DNA of 64,000 nt from Paramecium tetraurelia (taxonomy: Eukaryota; Ciliophora; Oligohymenophorea; Peniculida; Parameciidae). Position 1 is the stretch's first letter. Every line of letters starts with the position of its first letter. The notes beneath the pieces are model-generated. The model worked only from the letters and a program-made list of their open reading frames with translations. It had not been told where the DNA came from and ran no database searches. Positions 50,124 through 63,017 of the stretch are shown piece after piece. Made by a program: the position numbers and the translations under genes. Location: NCBI RefSeq assembly GCF_000165425.1, contig NW_001799066.1, positions 764,601-828,600 of the forward strand. Direction: 5' to 3'.

Positions 50124-50826
50124 ATGAATCCAATTTAATAAGCATGGTTGAAAATCCTGAACCCACTATCCGTGGTCATCAACGAGAAGTTAGCCAAACG
50201 ATCAGGATTATTGGGTAAGATCGGCAGATTCTTCCTCATTGGTCCAAGAGAATTCGGATTTCATCCTACAAACCAAATGTTCATTTATTTCAACAGAAGA
50301 GTGCTCTTTGCAACAGCCTTCATGGGTCACAAATACTCAGTCTTAAAGTAACTAACACCAATATGTTTACCATAGAGGACTCACTCATTAAGGATATCAT
50401 ATGTTGAGACCAATGAGAGCAGCCGTGTTCTTGGGACCAATTGGAGTTTTGTCAGGTCTCTTTAGATTGGTCTACTATTCCTCTGAAAACAGATCATATT
50501 AGTATGCAATATATTTGGATAGTTAGTCCTGATAATTTGGATTACGTGATGAAGAAAGCAACCAATGCATTACATTTTCCATTGAACACATTGAATCAAA
50601 GATTGTCAGCACATTACACTGAAATTAGTTCTATTTATACTGCTGAAATGATGAAGAGAGTAACAATCAATAATTATTCAAATCTTAGTATCATAAATAA
50701 CATGCCAAAATAATCAAAGAGAGAGCAACATAATCCGTACAAGTTAAGAAAACTAAATATGCTGATCCATCATATAAATATGTCCCAATGACTCCAGTCC
50801 ACATTGAAGATGTAAAACTCGCTTGA
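50124..50826 (+). CDS. Hypothetical protein with hydrophobic hairpin
   Basis: Introns of 28, 25 and 29 nt leave 621 nt, or 206 aa, starting MNPIQQAWLKILNPLSVVIN. Two hydrophobic segments (MFIYFNRRVLFATAFMGH; AAVFLGPIGVLSGLFRLVYY) may span a membrane. The C-terminus is basic (ATQSVQVKKTKYADPSYKYV). Local GC is raised, as in well-expressed genes. It might be a ciliate-specific mitochondrial inner-membrane subunit, which is only a guess. The next gene begins 19 bp after its stop. Confidence 0.8.
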
Positions 50827-50845
50827 GATAAATAATATAAATATA

Positions 50846-52192
50846 ATGTTAACAATCTTCGATGAGTTTTATAATAATAAAAATATCCCAGACTTCCTTG
50901 ATGATGATAGCATCCTTGTGAATAAGGAGAACAACATCCAATTGAAAGAATTGTAAGGATATTTATAAACAACAACCAAATTAGTTTAGTCAATAATGAA
51001 GATTTAGTTACATAGATGCTATCCTTTTTTGAATATGATGAGTTAGAAACTGATTACAAAAGAGTAATCAAGTATCCTTTTGTCGTAAGCGAATTGTTGG
51101 GTTCACTTTATGCATTAAACGCCAAACATCTGAATTTCCTCATCCAGTTGCTGAATACCTAAAATACTCTGCCTTCTATTACAATTGGACATGTGAGTAA
51201 AGTCATTATGAATGTACTCAAAACTAATCCTTGTATTGTAATCATCCAACTTAACAATTTAGTTTTGGTAAAATGTCTAATTGTCATAACTATCCATTCT
51301 CATACAAGATATCAATAACTATTCCATTGCAGAATTAATCTATTCCATGATTATTTATTAAACACAGGAGAATCAATTAGAGCATATGGATAAAAGAATT
51401 GAGTTAGTCAACCATCTATTGAATGATCTGAACACTGATAAATGTGAGGGTATCTCCATTGTCATATGTATGGTATTGAATCAAATTACTGAAACACTTC
51501 AAGAATAGAAGTCTCTCATAATTAAACATATCTTCACTAAACTAGACACTTTTTTATCTGCCTTGTCCAATCATCCATAACCAATTTTAAACATCCTAAT
51601 AGGTTTAATTAATCACCAGGAGTAATATAAATAAGAAGTCACCTAAATTTACAATCGTTTTATTTAAACAACAAAAGACTTTTTTTAAAACATACTGAAT
51701 AAAGAGAATACTTTTGGTTTAAATAATCTCACATATATTTAATTTTATGATGTACTTACTAATCAGCCATACATTTTAGAGAACATCAACAGATAAGAAT
51801 TGGCTTAAGCATTATTTGTAAAATTTCTTATTATAGATAGCAACTAATACAAAAATATTAATAGCATAACCAATTACACAAATATGCTACAAACATTATA
51901 CTAAAACTAATACCTCAAACTGATACATAGTAATTACTATAGACAGCAATATCTGAATTTAAGTATTTATATTATATATATTAGAATGAAACCAGTCAAA
52001 GAGAATAGAGGATATGTGATTTAGATAATTAATAAAATATATGAAGTGTCAAATCAACAAGTTTAGGAAGAAGAACTACAAAATTAAAACTCAATTTAGA
52101 ACAATTATTTTTTTGGCCATGTTCCTGATTAGAGACCTATATTCAATTTATAAGAAGAATTTGAGGCAGCAATGAATAAATTATAGATATGA
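50846..52192 (+). CDS. SAPS-domain protein, PP6 regulatory subunit type
   Basis: Introns of 32, 25, 23 and 22 nt leave 1245 nt, or 414 aa, starting MLTIFDEFYNNKNIPDFLDD. The N-terminal order DDDSILVNKENNIQLKEFL, then VIKYPFVVSELLGSLYALN, matches the SAPS fold (deviating FLDE..VLQE..N.KL..FL and RFKYPxxASEIL). Armadillo-like helices follow, and GYVIQIINKIYE resembles the SAPS GYMGHLTRIAN segment. It should hold the PP6/Sit4 catalytic subunit. The stop is 2 bp from the stop of convergent TSR3. Confidence 0.82.
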
Positions 52193-52194
52193 GA

Positions 52195-52965
52195 TCATTA
52201 AATTTGATTCTCTTCTTCATCAGAACTACTTGGCATATCATAATTCCTTTATCCAGTGTTCTCCTTCTTTTAAGCCATCTCCAAATACTTTTGTTCTGCT
52301 ATTCTTAATTCTTTATCATTCTGACATTCAGAATAGAGATCAAAGGCATCTTTATTTAACTTAAAGAAGTTCTCTCCCCAAGTGAATTTACTAAGAATGA
52401 AATCTGCCTATTCTCTACGTCCACATAAGGCTAATGTAGCTGCAATGGCTTCTACACATGATAATTTAAATTATTTCCCATAATTCACTGGGTTTACAGC
52501 AACCATATGTGGTAATAGTCTTTCATTTGGAGATACATAAGTAATTTCTTCTATCTTTGCCCATGAACAATCAATTACACAAATCCCTTTTTGTAATAGT
52601 TCCTCATCTTCTTTTGATACATATTTCTTTCCATTTGCGCTTACTATGATTCCTTAAAATTTGACTTTTGGCTTTATTGCAGTCAATAGTTTAAATCTTT
52701 CCATTTTTCTGCCTGTGCATTTCTTAACATCACATTATCCATAATCAATCATGAACAACTTAACATCATTCAATCTTTCCTCTGTCTTTGCTATTTATTA
52801 TTAATCATCCTCATCGTCACTTTCATCTTGACTATTACTTTATTAGTTATTTAACTATTGCAATTGATGCAATGATATTTATTATTATTAACCTTACTAT
52901 TACTTTTGATCTCTTTTGTCCGATCTTGCCTTTTTCCAATTTTAATACCTCTATTTATTGTTCAT
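52195..52965 (-). CDS. 18S rRNA aminocarboxypropyltransferase TSR3
   Basis: An intronless 256-aa frame starts MNNKQRYQNWKKARSDKRDQ. After a Q/N/D-rich linker the conserved core is present: KLFMIDYGQCDVKKCTGRKM, GIIVSANGKKYVSKED, KGICVIDCSWAKIEEI, RLLPHMVAVNPVNYGKQFKL, SCVEAIAATLALCGR and ADFILSKFTWGENFFKLN. The C-terminus is acidic (MPSSSDEEENQI). It transfers the acp group from SAM to a modified uridine of 18S rRNA (m1acp3-pseudouridine) late in 40S maturation. It diverges from the next gene with 29 bp between ATGs. Confidence 0.94.
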
Positions 52966-52994
52966 TAATTTATTTTTAATAATTACTAATATAA

Positions 52995-53530
52995 ATGAAA
53001 GCAAATCGATTTATTATCCATAATCCTGCTATTGAATCTTACTAACTGGAAGAGTATTATAATCACTTCAAAAGGATGGAAGAGATCAACAAAGAAAAGA
53101 CCAACATTTACAAAGTTATTGAGTCCAATAAATCTGCATCGAATAACAGATTTTTGATGCTTTAAAAAACATCTAAATTTAATAAATAACAATAATAAAA
53201 TGCTTAACATCGTCTTAAGAAAGTATTCTTCACAATAATTTACATAAGTTACTAGATGATAAGATCGAAAGGATAAAGGTGAGAGAAAATCCATATGTCA
53301 ATTAAACTAGATTAAGAGGTATTACTTCACTTGATCTAAAAAGTCCAAATTTCAGTTTCAACAGTTGTTTAGAGAGTCACAACTTAATGAAAAAACTTTA
53401 ATCTCTTAAACCCACTATATCAAACAAAATTCTGGACATAGATTACTAAAAATAAAAGGAATATGGAAGTAGACTAAGAAAACTACCTAAATTACCAGAT
53501 TCAGACAAAAAATATCACTATTTGTTTTGA
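52995..53530 (+). CDS. Hypothetical basic protein
   Basis: One 26-nt intron leaves 510 nt, or 169 aa, starting MKANRFIIHNPAIESYQLEE. Basic and Q/N-rich with short helices (YNHFKRMEEINKEKTNIYKV). It ends DSDKKYHYLF. No domain is recognised. The intron removes a frame problem, supporting a real gene. Confidence 0.68.
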
Positions 53531-54275
53531 TTTATATATTTTAAATCAGTCACATTAATTCTAAGTCTAATCTTACCCAAGTATGATTTTAATCGCACTC
53601 TTGGGATTTTCGTTGAAATTCAATAGCAAAATCACATTTCGCACATCTTCATAAACACTTACCATTATTGATTGAAATATTAATTGGTTTCGTGGACCGC
53701 TTTGTTACAATCGTTAAATTGAAGAACTAATCTTAGATACTAAGTTCTATATTAAAAATGGTTATTAATTTTATAAAATTTATTAATAATGTCACATATT
53801 AATTTCTGATGTATTCTTTTCATTACAAATATGATATATTATCAATACTACTCTTCTCTATAAAGATAACAAGATCAATATAGTTTTTATTTTATCTCAT
53901 TCTTCAAATGCGTGAGCTATTTAAACAAGTATTTTTATTGTGTCAATCATCAGATTTTAGTGATTACTCTACTAAATTTATTTAAAATATAGCAATCGAT
54001 ATTGTTTAGCATATATACTCATAAGTGATTTATCAAACTCAAATAGTTGCTATTATCATTTTTGCAAACATAATAGAGATTGAAATCATTAGTTTTACAG
54101 TTCCATTTTGTTTAATTTATTCACACATAGAGATGATTCTATTCATGTAATTTCTCAACATAACTGAATTTGAATTTAATTTATGATTGATTCAGATTTA
54201 GATCAAATAATGAATGAACTTTTTTCGATCTAATGATTATATTTATATTTAATAAAAACAATTAAGTTCCGTTAA
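53531..54275. other. Intergenic AT-rich region
   Basis: It lies between two plus-strand genes. No accepted coding frame, RNA or repeat was found. Confidence 0.5.
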
Positions 54276-55420
54276 ATGAATTAAGCCTCGAGTTCTCACT
54301 CCAGAAACTTTTATAATTATAATGGAAGTGCCTATTCAACAGATAGCATGAGAGTGTATAGTAAATCTCCTAAAAATGCATAATAATACATTAATCGATA
54401 TTAACCCTGTATTTATTCCACGATGAGCAATATCTAAAATTTACAGTCTCTTAAAAACCAAATATCTCAATTGCAATCTGTTTTAACTCAATAGCACCGC
54501 AAGAGTAGTTTTACGAGATCAAAAGCAGACTCATCAACAAATATGTCCAATGATAGATCCTTCTACACCATGATCAAAGAATAATTGAAATAGGTTGGCA
54601 ATCTATAAACCATTGATAAAGAGACCAGCAATCAAAATATCACCCAAACCACTTAGCAATTCAAAAAGGATTATATCAGTAATAAGAAGTTGGAATAGGA
54701 CACAGAAAAGTAATCCAAAAACGTAACTCCTCAAGGGAGTGCTGTGAAGAACTCAAGCATCCTGAAAGAGACAACAACTAATGTGATTAAGAGTGAAAAA
54801 TAATAGGCTTTAAAACATTTATTATATCCGGTCAGTGAGACCAAGGGAGAAAAAAATATGAAACAAAACAATAAATTAGAGGAGTAACTTCGAGTCGGAC
54901 TTCAAGATAAGTTGAGTTATTTGGAATAGAACAAATAGGAAAAATTGACGAAATTAGTTTAAGGTAATCAATCAATGAATTACATAGAGTTTAAGAATGC
55001 TAAGAAATCACTTGAAGAAGATTATTAAAATCAAGTTCAAAATGAGATCTAGATATTTGAGAGAAAACTCAGAAAATTAATGATGTCATAAAACAAAGAT
55101 AAGAAATTAAAAAGACTTAAAAAAAGTAGTTTATTATTGAATTCAAAACTAAATCAAGATTCTCCTTGTATGGTATTGTTTGTAATAATTTGAATAGCTT
55201 AAAGCTCATCACAATCATCAGAATAAGAAATCAAAAGTTCTTACAATTTAATGAACACTTTCAAAAAATCAGATAGGACCTAATTAGTCAGTAGTTTTAA
55301 AAAAGATTGTAATATTTTCATTTATTCTTTATAGCTTCAATAAATAAGGACAAAAAGTAAAAGGTTAGATTTGAAAATGAATAGGGCACTAGGTTCAAAA
55401 CAGAAACAGAGAACATATGA
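54276..55420 (+). CDS. Low-complexity Ser/Gln-rich coiled-coil protein
   Basis: Introns of 30 and 26 nt leave 1089 nt, or 362 aa, starting MNQASSSHSRNFYNYNGSAY. The N-terminal half is S/N/Q/T-rich with possible phosphorylation sites (SMRVYSKSPKN). The central part (KLEEQLRVGLQDKLSYLEQN, KKSLEEDYQNQVQNEIQIFE) is coiled coil. No enzyme motif was found. Possibly cortical or cytoskeletal. Confidence 0.75.
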
Positions 55421-55917
55421 ATCTACTTTGATATTAAAGATTTATAATTTTTTTGTAAATGTATTATTCTAAAACTTTTTCAATATACAATAATCACAAA
55501 CAATTTATTATAATAATTTATAAATATAGAATAAATTGACAAAAATCACAAATAACTTTCATAACATCAATCTGAGATTGCTATTGTGTAATTTATCTAG
55601 AAATTGGAAGAGGGACAACAAAATAATTTCTACATTTTTTTCAAATAAACTAATTAATGAGAAAATAAGATCAAAAATATAACATCTCTTTGATTATTAT
55701 TAATATATTAAAGACTTGAAAATAGAATGTTGAAGAGAGATAAATCAATCTACAGAGTATCTTAGGAATTGTATTCACAATTAAAAATTGTATAAAGTAA
55801 ATAAAATATATATATTGATATTGTAACAGTTCAATGTATAAAGGACTCTTTAATAATTTATTGACATTTCTCCAATGATAAATTACAACAAAATCATTTT
55901 TAAATCTTTCAGATAAT
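55421..55917. other. Intergenic AT-rich region
   Basis: Long A/T stretches between two plus-strand features. Nothing recognised. Confidence 0.5.
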
Positions 55918-56284
55918 ATGGTTTTAAGAATGAATATATAAACAACTATTGATATTTCAGATTATTTAAATTAATTGGAGTACCTCATATTATCAAAAGA
56001 CTTTGCAAAAAGGACAACAGGATTCCTTCTCTTCTTCTTAATTATCATTGGAGTTATATTCTTTCCAGCTTTCTACATAATGTATTTGGTATAATTGATT
56101 GCAAAACGTAATTTAGTGAGCTTTGGATTTTTTCAATATTGGTTACCCTGTGGAATCAAGTCGAACTTTCTTTTATGAGCAGGATTTCTAATCTGAAGAT
56201 AGCATTCCTTTGGATTTAAATTAAGTAGATAATTAATCTTTTTAAGTTGTTTCAATGCTTTCTGATTAGAGTTTATTTTATTGA
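55918..56284 (+). CDS. Small single-pass membrane protein, frame broken at a T run
   Basis: It reads MVLRMNIQTTIDISDYLNQL, then TTGFLLFFLIIIGVIFFPAF as a membrane helix. At a run of six T (near 56130) the frame must change by one to continue as FFNIGYPVESSRTFFYEQDF and SEDSIPLDLNQ up to a TGA. The total length is one nucleotide over a multiple of three, so a single extra T explains it. Either a sequence error or an inactive copy. Confidence 0.5.
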
Positions 56285-56942
56285 GTTTGTTCCTTAATAT
56301 TGAATGGGATTTCAATCAATTTTCTATCTGTTTCATCCTAAGGTTGTGGATAAATTTACATAATAATGTGATGATTAATAATATAATATATATATAATGT
56401 TAAAATAAAATATTATTAATCATGCAACAAATTAATTATTAAATTTCCAATTCTCAAAGTTAATAAAAATGGAAGAATATATAAAAAGAAAATAGAAGAA
56501 TGCAAAGTAGGATGTGGGATCACAGCAAATTTCTTATTTTGAAAATTAAATGTTTTGAATGTCAATGCAAATCTTCAATTGATTCAATTATATTTAAATG
56601 CACAATAACTGTAAAATAAAATTTATGATGATGTGATGAAGTCGTGATTGTCAATGTTCATGTGAAAAATAAGAAATCAAAAAAGGATTCGTAAGGGAAT
56701 GCTCAATTAGAGTACTTTGATATAGTTTATCAAGTGATTTTATGATGAAAACATTATCTCGGATATTATTGTAGTTATAAAAAAGAGGTCGGAAAAATTA
56801 AAGTAAAATAAATTTGTGAATAATATGACGAATAATTTTAAACCGGTTTAAATGATTGATTATGAGATATCTTTAAATATATCAACATTCGAGATTGAAT
56901 TGAAGCTATTTTTATTCAATTTGATAATTTTTAATAATAAAT
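56285..56942. other. Intergenic region
   Basis: It contains a 29-codon frame starting at the ATG near 56469 (MEEYIKRKQKNAKQDVG) but no supporting exon structure. Otherwise AT-rich, with poor coding character. Confidence 0.45.
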
Positions 56943-58691
56943 ATGATATTTAGCAAAGGTCAAGTGGAAAATTAAGAGTTTTGGAATAAAACTGACATTC
57001 CGTCATTTGACAAGGAAGACTTTCAAAATATGCATGTGCTAATGGGTAATTTCACCAAGGTAGGGAGGACCTTCAAATAGAGATGCCTCAGAACCTACTT
57101 TTTGGTGAAATAATTTTTATTGTACTCTGATGTAGGAAGTGGAAATAACATTAAAGGATTTGTATAATTGGATACTGTATATTGTTAATTTAATTAATTG
57201 GAAACAGGATTTTAAATAGCATTAATAAATAATGGTTATTAGATTCACCTGAATACAGAGGACAAGTAATAATTCAAAACCTGGGAAATTGCATTATCAA
57301 ATTGCTGTATCTTAAGTGATTTCGATAAAGTATACAAACTGGGAATGCAAATAGGTTCAGGAAGTTTTTCAACAGTAAACCAATTTTTATATTTTAAGGT
57401 TCATTAATGTTCTAATCGGGAAGGTGAGATGTTTGCTGTAAAAATAATAAAAAAACAAACAATAAAATAATTTAATAAAAATAAGAGTTATGAGGAATAA
57501 TTATTAAATGAAATCTAAACTCTTAGAATGTTTAATCATTCAAATATATTAAAATTATATAGAGTTTATGAGAATCAATAAAAAATATGTCTATTGACTG
57601 ATTATATCGATGGTCCGGAGTTGGTATCACAGCAATCCTCAAAAAAGATTTACTCCTCTGACGATTTAAGAATAATGATAATCCACCTTCTCAGCGCAAT
57701 TGAATAGATACATTAATAAAAAGTAATGCATCGAGATATCAAACCACAAAACATCCTATTAAAAAATAATAACATTCAGAACCCTGTTCTAATTGATTTC
57801 GGATTGGCAGCATTTACTTGGTAGAAGAATATGCCATTTCCTTAATGTGGAAGTCCAGGGTATCAAATTTTACTATTTATTATAGCTATTCAGCCCCAGA
57901 GGTATTGAAATATGATGAATCTAAAAAGATATACAATTAATAATGCGATATTTTTAGTTTAGGAATTACTTTATTTGTTGTTCTTTATGGTTATAATCCA
58001 TTTAAACATAACGATTTAAAATAAACTATTAAAAAAAATACTGATGGATATTTTGAAATACCCTCATCTAAATATCCTAAATCATGTAAATACTCCTTAT
58101 TAATATTAATTAGTGGAGAATCTAATCTGTTAAATGACAAAGAAGTATCCTAAAGATAGGATTACTATATCAGAAGCATTAAATCACCCATTCTTTTAGA
58201 CCCCATTTTTTTGTTAAATTCAATTACCCAAATAAATTGTATCTAAATAATATCATGACATCATTGCCAAAGGAGAAATTAATACACACATCAACGCCAG
58301 TATGGAAATGGATCAAGGTGTCAATTATGTCAGCCAAGCTAATACCTAAACCACTCCTCAAAATAATGGCTATAAAAATAGAACCATCTCAATAATAAGT
58401 GTGCCTATTAGTAGAAAGAGTCAGGATTATTAAAAATAACAGGAGATAAGTTCATAATCTAGAACATCTAATGATAGGGATTTTAATCCGCAGGATAAAA
58501 TTCGAATGCCCTCTAAAACATTATCTTATCAAAAAAACATTCAATTAGATTATGAGGACGAATATCAACTCAATAATATGGAACATGATAATAATTATGT
58601 AGACCAAGAACATTTATATAAACTAAACTTCTCTATTAACTAAAAGTTATTTTAAACCTCTAAGCTTTGTTTAAGTAAACAAGACAATTGA
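56943..58691 (+). CDS. Protein kinase with PH-like N-terminus (CAMK-like)
   Basis: Introns of 24, 26 and 28 nt leave 1671 nt, or 556 aa, starting MIFSKGQVENQEFWNKTDIP. Residues 30-130 look PH-like (TFKQRCLRTYFLVKQ...). The kinase domain has the glycine loop QIGSGSFSTV, FAVKIIKK, catalytic loop VMHRDIKPQNILL, LIDFGLAAF and CGSPGYSAPEVL, all intact, so it should be active. The C-terminal 150 residues are Q/N/S-rich and probably regulatory. This contrasts with the two degenerate kinase-like genes at 0.6-2.2 and 36.4-38.1 kb. Confidence 0.93.
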
Positions 58692-58733
58692 CTAATTAAT
58701 ATTTATTTATTCCTAAAATACTTTAATTATTTA

Positions 58734-60534
58734 TCATTTGTATTTTTGTAAAATTCCACCTGCTGAGCCTACTAGACAACCAATATCGTGAATCCAAAGA
58801 AGTGGTTCAGAGAAATTCTTTTTTGGACCATTAATAGCTTTTTTGATTTCTCCATCAATTACAGAAATGAATTTGTGAGTGCCATCCCAGGATGAAGTTA
58901 CAAATAACCTAATAAAAATAGATGAAATTTATTTACTTTTGGTCTATTCTACTAAGAAATCTAACTACAGAATCATGAACTTTAATTATTTACTAAATTT
59001 CTATTGATTCAACAAAAGTGTAGATTGTTACTTCCCCAGAACTGTTTCCAGTAACAAATCTAACTCCATCTAAGGCAATTACTGATTTAATTTCACTATC
59101 CTAAGCAACTATTCCTACTAAATCTCCATTAAAAAAATTAGAAGCTACTAGGGTACAATCATCTGATACTGAGACAATAATGTCTGGAGTTATTAAAGCT
59201 ATGTCATTAACACTTGCCTAATGAACATCAATTTTCTACACCTATTCTTAGTTTTAAGCATCAAAAATTTTAATAGTCTTAATTAACAATAGATATTTAC
59301 TGCATCTTCTGAACATGATGCTATTAGATTTTTAGGTAAATTGATTATCTACCAAATGTATTTATCATGAGCATTAATGACTTTCCATTTTTCAAAGTTT
59401 TCCCAATCCCAATATTATAATTAAAATGATTCTTCATTTTCTTCAACACTTATTATTATTCCTTATTATACCTTGCAATTATATAGGTTTTATTATCTTC
59501 TAATGTAACTGAACGCAAAGCTGAAATGTCACTTTCACAATCTAACTATTAAACAAATGAAAAGTTTTTTGTCTTGTCAAATATAAATATCCTTGTTTCA
59601 GAACTATAAGCAAGAAGATGTTAATTAATGGAGATTATCGATTTCACTTAAGGATGCTCTTACTTCTCTTCTTGATTTGGTTCAATTAGAAAGTCCTTCT
59701 CCCCTTATAACTTTGTTTATATATGATATTACTCCTTTTATAGTTTCCACTAAAAATTCTTGGTCTTGCTTATTCTTTTCAATTAAGAATTGGAGTACAG
59801 GTTCATTTAAATCTACTTTTGGTTTCTCTACTACGCTCTAAAATCAAATAAGATTATTGATCAATACTTGTTTACTCATCTATTCAATCCTCTTTGAAAT
59901 TTCATTTTTATGCTAAGCAAAATCACTATGAACCTTCTCCAATTTCTATTTCACTCCTGATGTTTCAGTTAAAGCATCTAAAAATTACATTGATTCTTGA
60001 TCATTAAACAGCACTTTAGCCAATAAACCTGCACTTAATTCATCTCCTTTTTAAAATGAAATCTATTGATCAATTATAGAACCGAAGTCATCAATAGTTT
60101 TTGGATTCACCAACTAGAATTAGGTAATTAATAGTTGTTACATCGAATATATCATCAGTTGTGAAAAGATTATTAGGCAACTACTTAAATAAACAATTAA
60201 CAAATAAAGAATGAATGCTATTGAGTAAGATCTCATGAATATCATCTGCTAATTATAGTAATTTTGTTCTTAATTCTTCTGTCTCATTAAATAATGGAGT
60301 CATTTTTAATTTGAATTCTCCTACTAAATCATTTGAGACTTAAGTTTATAGTTTATTTTATATCTCTTTATAAGTGACAAACTATTCCTTTGTTCTTTAT
60401 TATTTGCAAATTGCACATGCTTTAAATGTTAATCTCCTGTCTGTATTATTTAAGCTTACACAATCATATGCATTATTGTGAATTTTGCATTAATCTTCAT
60501 TAAGGATTTTACTTTTGCCACTATTTGCTATCAT
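58734..60534 (-). CDS. WD40 protein with N-terminal Cys/His cluster and coiled coil
   Basis: About 560 aa. The N-terminus MIANSGKSKILNEDQCKIHN continues with YDCV and CAICK, a C-H-C-C cluster that may bind zinc. The middle third is helical. The C-terminal part is a WD40 propeller (KTIKIFDAQNQEQVQKIDVH, ALDGVRFVTGNSSGEVTIYT) ending CLVGSAGGILQKYK. Introns of about 23-30 nt were seen, for example near 58911-58938. Not every junction was resolved. It converges on the kinase gene with 42 bp between stops. Confidence 0.82.
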
Positions 60535-60911
60535 TCTTATTTTGAATTTTTAATTATCTAATTAATTAAATACAACAATATAAATTTAATCTTCTATGAT
60601 AAATTATTTGTTCAAACCATTTAAAATATTCTAAAATTTCATTGGTTACTAAATGACCCGTATTTTGATATTGTTGAAGATGTGAAGATGTTGTTCAGAT
60701 AACTTTTATATTTTTATAATTTGATTTTGAGAAATAAGAGGTTTAATTTTTTATATTTCAAATCAATCAAATCTGCAATCTAGCAATAAATACAAATTGA
60801 AATTATAAAATCAATCAGATTTCATAATATCAGTAATAATAATACTGTCGTTATTAGGATATGTGTAAGGATTCTATATTATTATTTATTATTTTTTTTT
60901 AATATATTTTA

Positions 60912-61825
60912 TCAATTTTAAAAAAAACTAATGAATTCTTACTCCTCTATTGAACCACTATTATTTTGATCCATAATTCTATAAACCCTGTTGATTACTG
61001 CCTTATTCCAATCCAATTCAAGCTAAAAAATTCAATAATTTAATTTACTTTCTTTAGTAAAAAAATGAATTCACTAATAGATAGATCTTTAGATTTATTA
61101 GTGTCAAACTCTTTAAAAACATTGACAACAAATGGCTTACCACCTGCTCTTGTAATAACTCGTTCTTTAATCTATTATAAGCTATTCTATAAATATTCTT
61201 AGAATGCAGTGTCTTCTTGCTTTTCATCAATATTCCAAGCTTTAGATAAAATAGATGTAAAGGTTTCATCAGATGCTATATTTAATGATAGCTCTTCATG
61301 AAATTCCAAAAATTATTCATAGGTTAATTCATCACCGACACGAATATTATCAATAAATGTCTTCATTCCATCTGTTAAATTATCAATCTTATAAATTTAT
61401 CCTAGTTTTATAGGCTTTAATCTTACTTAAATAATCTGATGTAATTTTGGTGTTCTACTAACTCTCATATACTTTGAGTACCATAGCTTTTCTTCTTTCG
61501 TTCATTTCTTCTCTAATAAAAGTTAGAAATTCTCGAAAACTCAAAACCCCATCTCCGTCTTTATCAAAATATTTAATTAGTGCTTGCAATTCAACAATTT
61601 TTAAGAACATTCCAACACTCTTTAACAGGTTATCTAATTCTTCTAGATTTAGTTTTCCGTTACCATTTTTGTCATATTATTAAAATATTGCTCTAATATT
61701 CAATGACTTTCTTAATACTTTAATCTTGATAATGTACAATAAGGATTGGCTTTGCAAACATGATTTCTAAATCTAAAAACCAATTCCTAAATAGTTGTGG
61801 GCAATCCAACTCCGTAATATGCCAT
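60912..61825 (-). CDS. EF-hand calcium-binding protein, calcyphosin-like
   Basis: Introns of 20, 25 and 26 nt leave 843 nt, or 280 aa, starting MAYYGVGLPTTIQELVFRFR. Clear EF-hand loops are DKNGNGKLNLEE, DKDGDGVLSFRE, a degenerate third in the KIDNLTDGMKTFI part, DTNKSKDLSISE and DQNNSGSIEEQE. The spacing resembles calcyphosin-type proteins. It may be a Ca2+ sensor in cilia or cortex. The 20-nt intron (starts gtacattatc) would be among the shortest known spliceosomal introns. Confidence 0.88.
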
Positions 61826-61949
61826 TGTTTTTATTATATTATTAAATTTAATGAAAATAAAGAAATTATAAAACTTATTAATCTTATGAATTTAATAAAT
61901 CACAAAATTGTTTCGCATACAAGAGGTTTATAAATAAATAAAAGTCATT

Positions 61950-63017
61950 TCATTGAATTAATTGAGAAGAGACTGTTTAAGAATTAAATTATGGAAATTC
62001 AAACTTAGGTTTGTTTTGAGATTTTTCACAAGTCTTATCTAATTCTAGATAACCATCCAGATTCAGATCTTATACTTGTAATTTTGGCTTTTCTTATTAT
62101 AGTTATGTGCCACTTTAAGTTTTTAATAATTTATTAGTTCTATTTTTGATCTACAAATCCTATAATTAAGCAAAAGTATATACAGATCTTCCGAAAAAAT
62201 GACGAGCAATCTAAGCCCATTTAGATCCAAGTTAATTATATAACTACAATAATTTTTGATCCTCTGAATTAGACCATGGCTATTTCTTGACATCTACAAT
62301 ATCTGACCTTAATTTATTTATGTATCTCTCCCGTATTTGTTTGCCTGTCTTATTTTTTAATACTGTCAACATATGATATTTTATTTACTTGTAGCTATTG
62401 CTGCCCAATTGTTTTCTTCCTTATTTATATTGTCTAAAATTAATTAATCTTCTTCCGGAGTCCATTTGCTTTTCTAGGGTTATTCAGGTTTATGCTTTCT
62501 CTGCCAATACTATTTGCATTATGCCATGGTTCTTCCTGACATTCTTTCAACAATCCTCTGCCAATCTCCATTAAATTAATAATACAAATTTGCTAGTAAA
62601 TCATTTTCATCTTAGGTCCATTTTTTTATTTTCCCAGTCTGAATTCTATTCTAACTAATTGATTACATTTTTTTCAATCTCTCTACTTCTACTCCTGGAT
62701 TCACAGGTGCAATCTTCCACTTTATATTGATTATTGAAAATCTAATTTTTGTTTATCAAACTTGAATCAATTTCTATAGCAAAATTATTTGTAGATGACA
62801 ATCTCTAAACAGCATCCAAATTATCAGATATTTCATTGAATTCTTCCTAAAAACTAAAAGAATTTCATCAATTATACTTCATATCTCCAAGTTATTCACA
62901 TTCAAACTTTAATTAATTGTTTTAATCTAAAAGGTCATCTAGAAACTAATTTCCCTAAATAAAACAAAGTTAATCATCGTTCTAAGGATCAAAGATGAAG
63001 TCTTCATCATAGCTCAT
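61950..63017 (-). CDS. Three-repeat MYB (R1R2R3) DNA-binding protein
   Basis: Introns of 24, 28, 26 and 24 nt leave 966 nt, or 321 aa, starting MSYDEDFIFDPQNDDQLCFI. Three SANT/Myb repeats follow an acidic N-terminus: KKWTQDENDLLANLYYQFN with DWQRIVERMSGRTMAQCKQY; SKWTPEEDQLILDNINKEEN with WAAIATILKNKTGKQIRERY; and QPWSNSEDQKLLQLYNQLGS with KWAQIARHFFGR. The regularly spaced Trp residues are kept in each. It is probably a nuclear transcription factor of c-Myb/3R-MYB type, often linked to the cell cycle. Confidence 0.93.
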
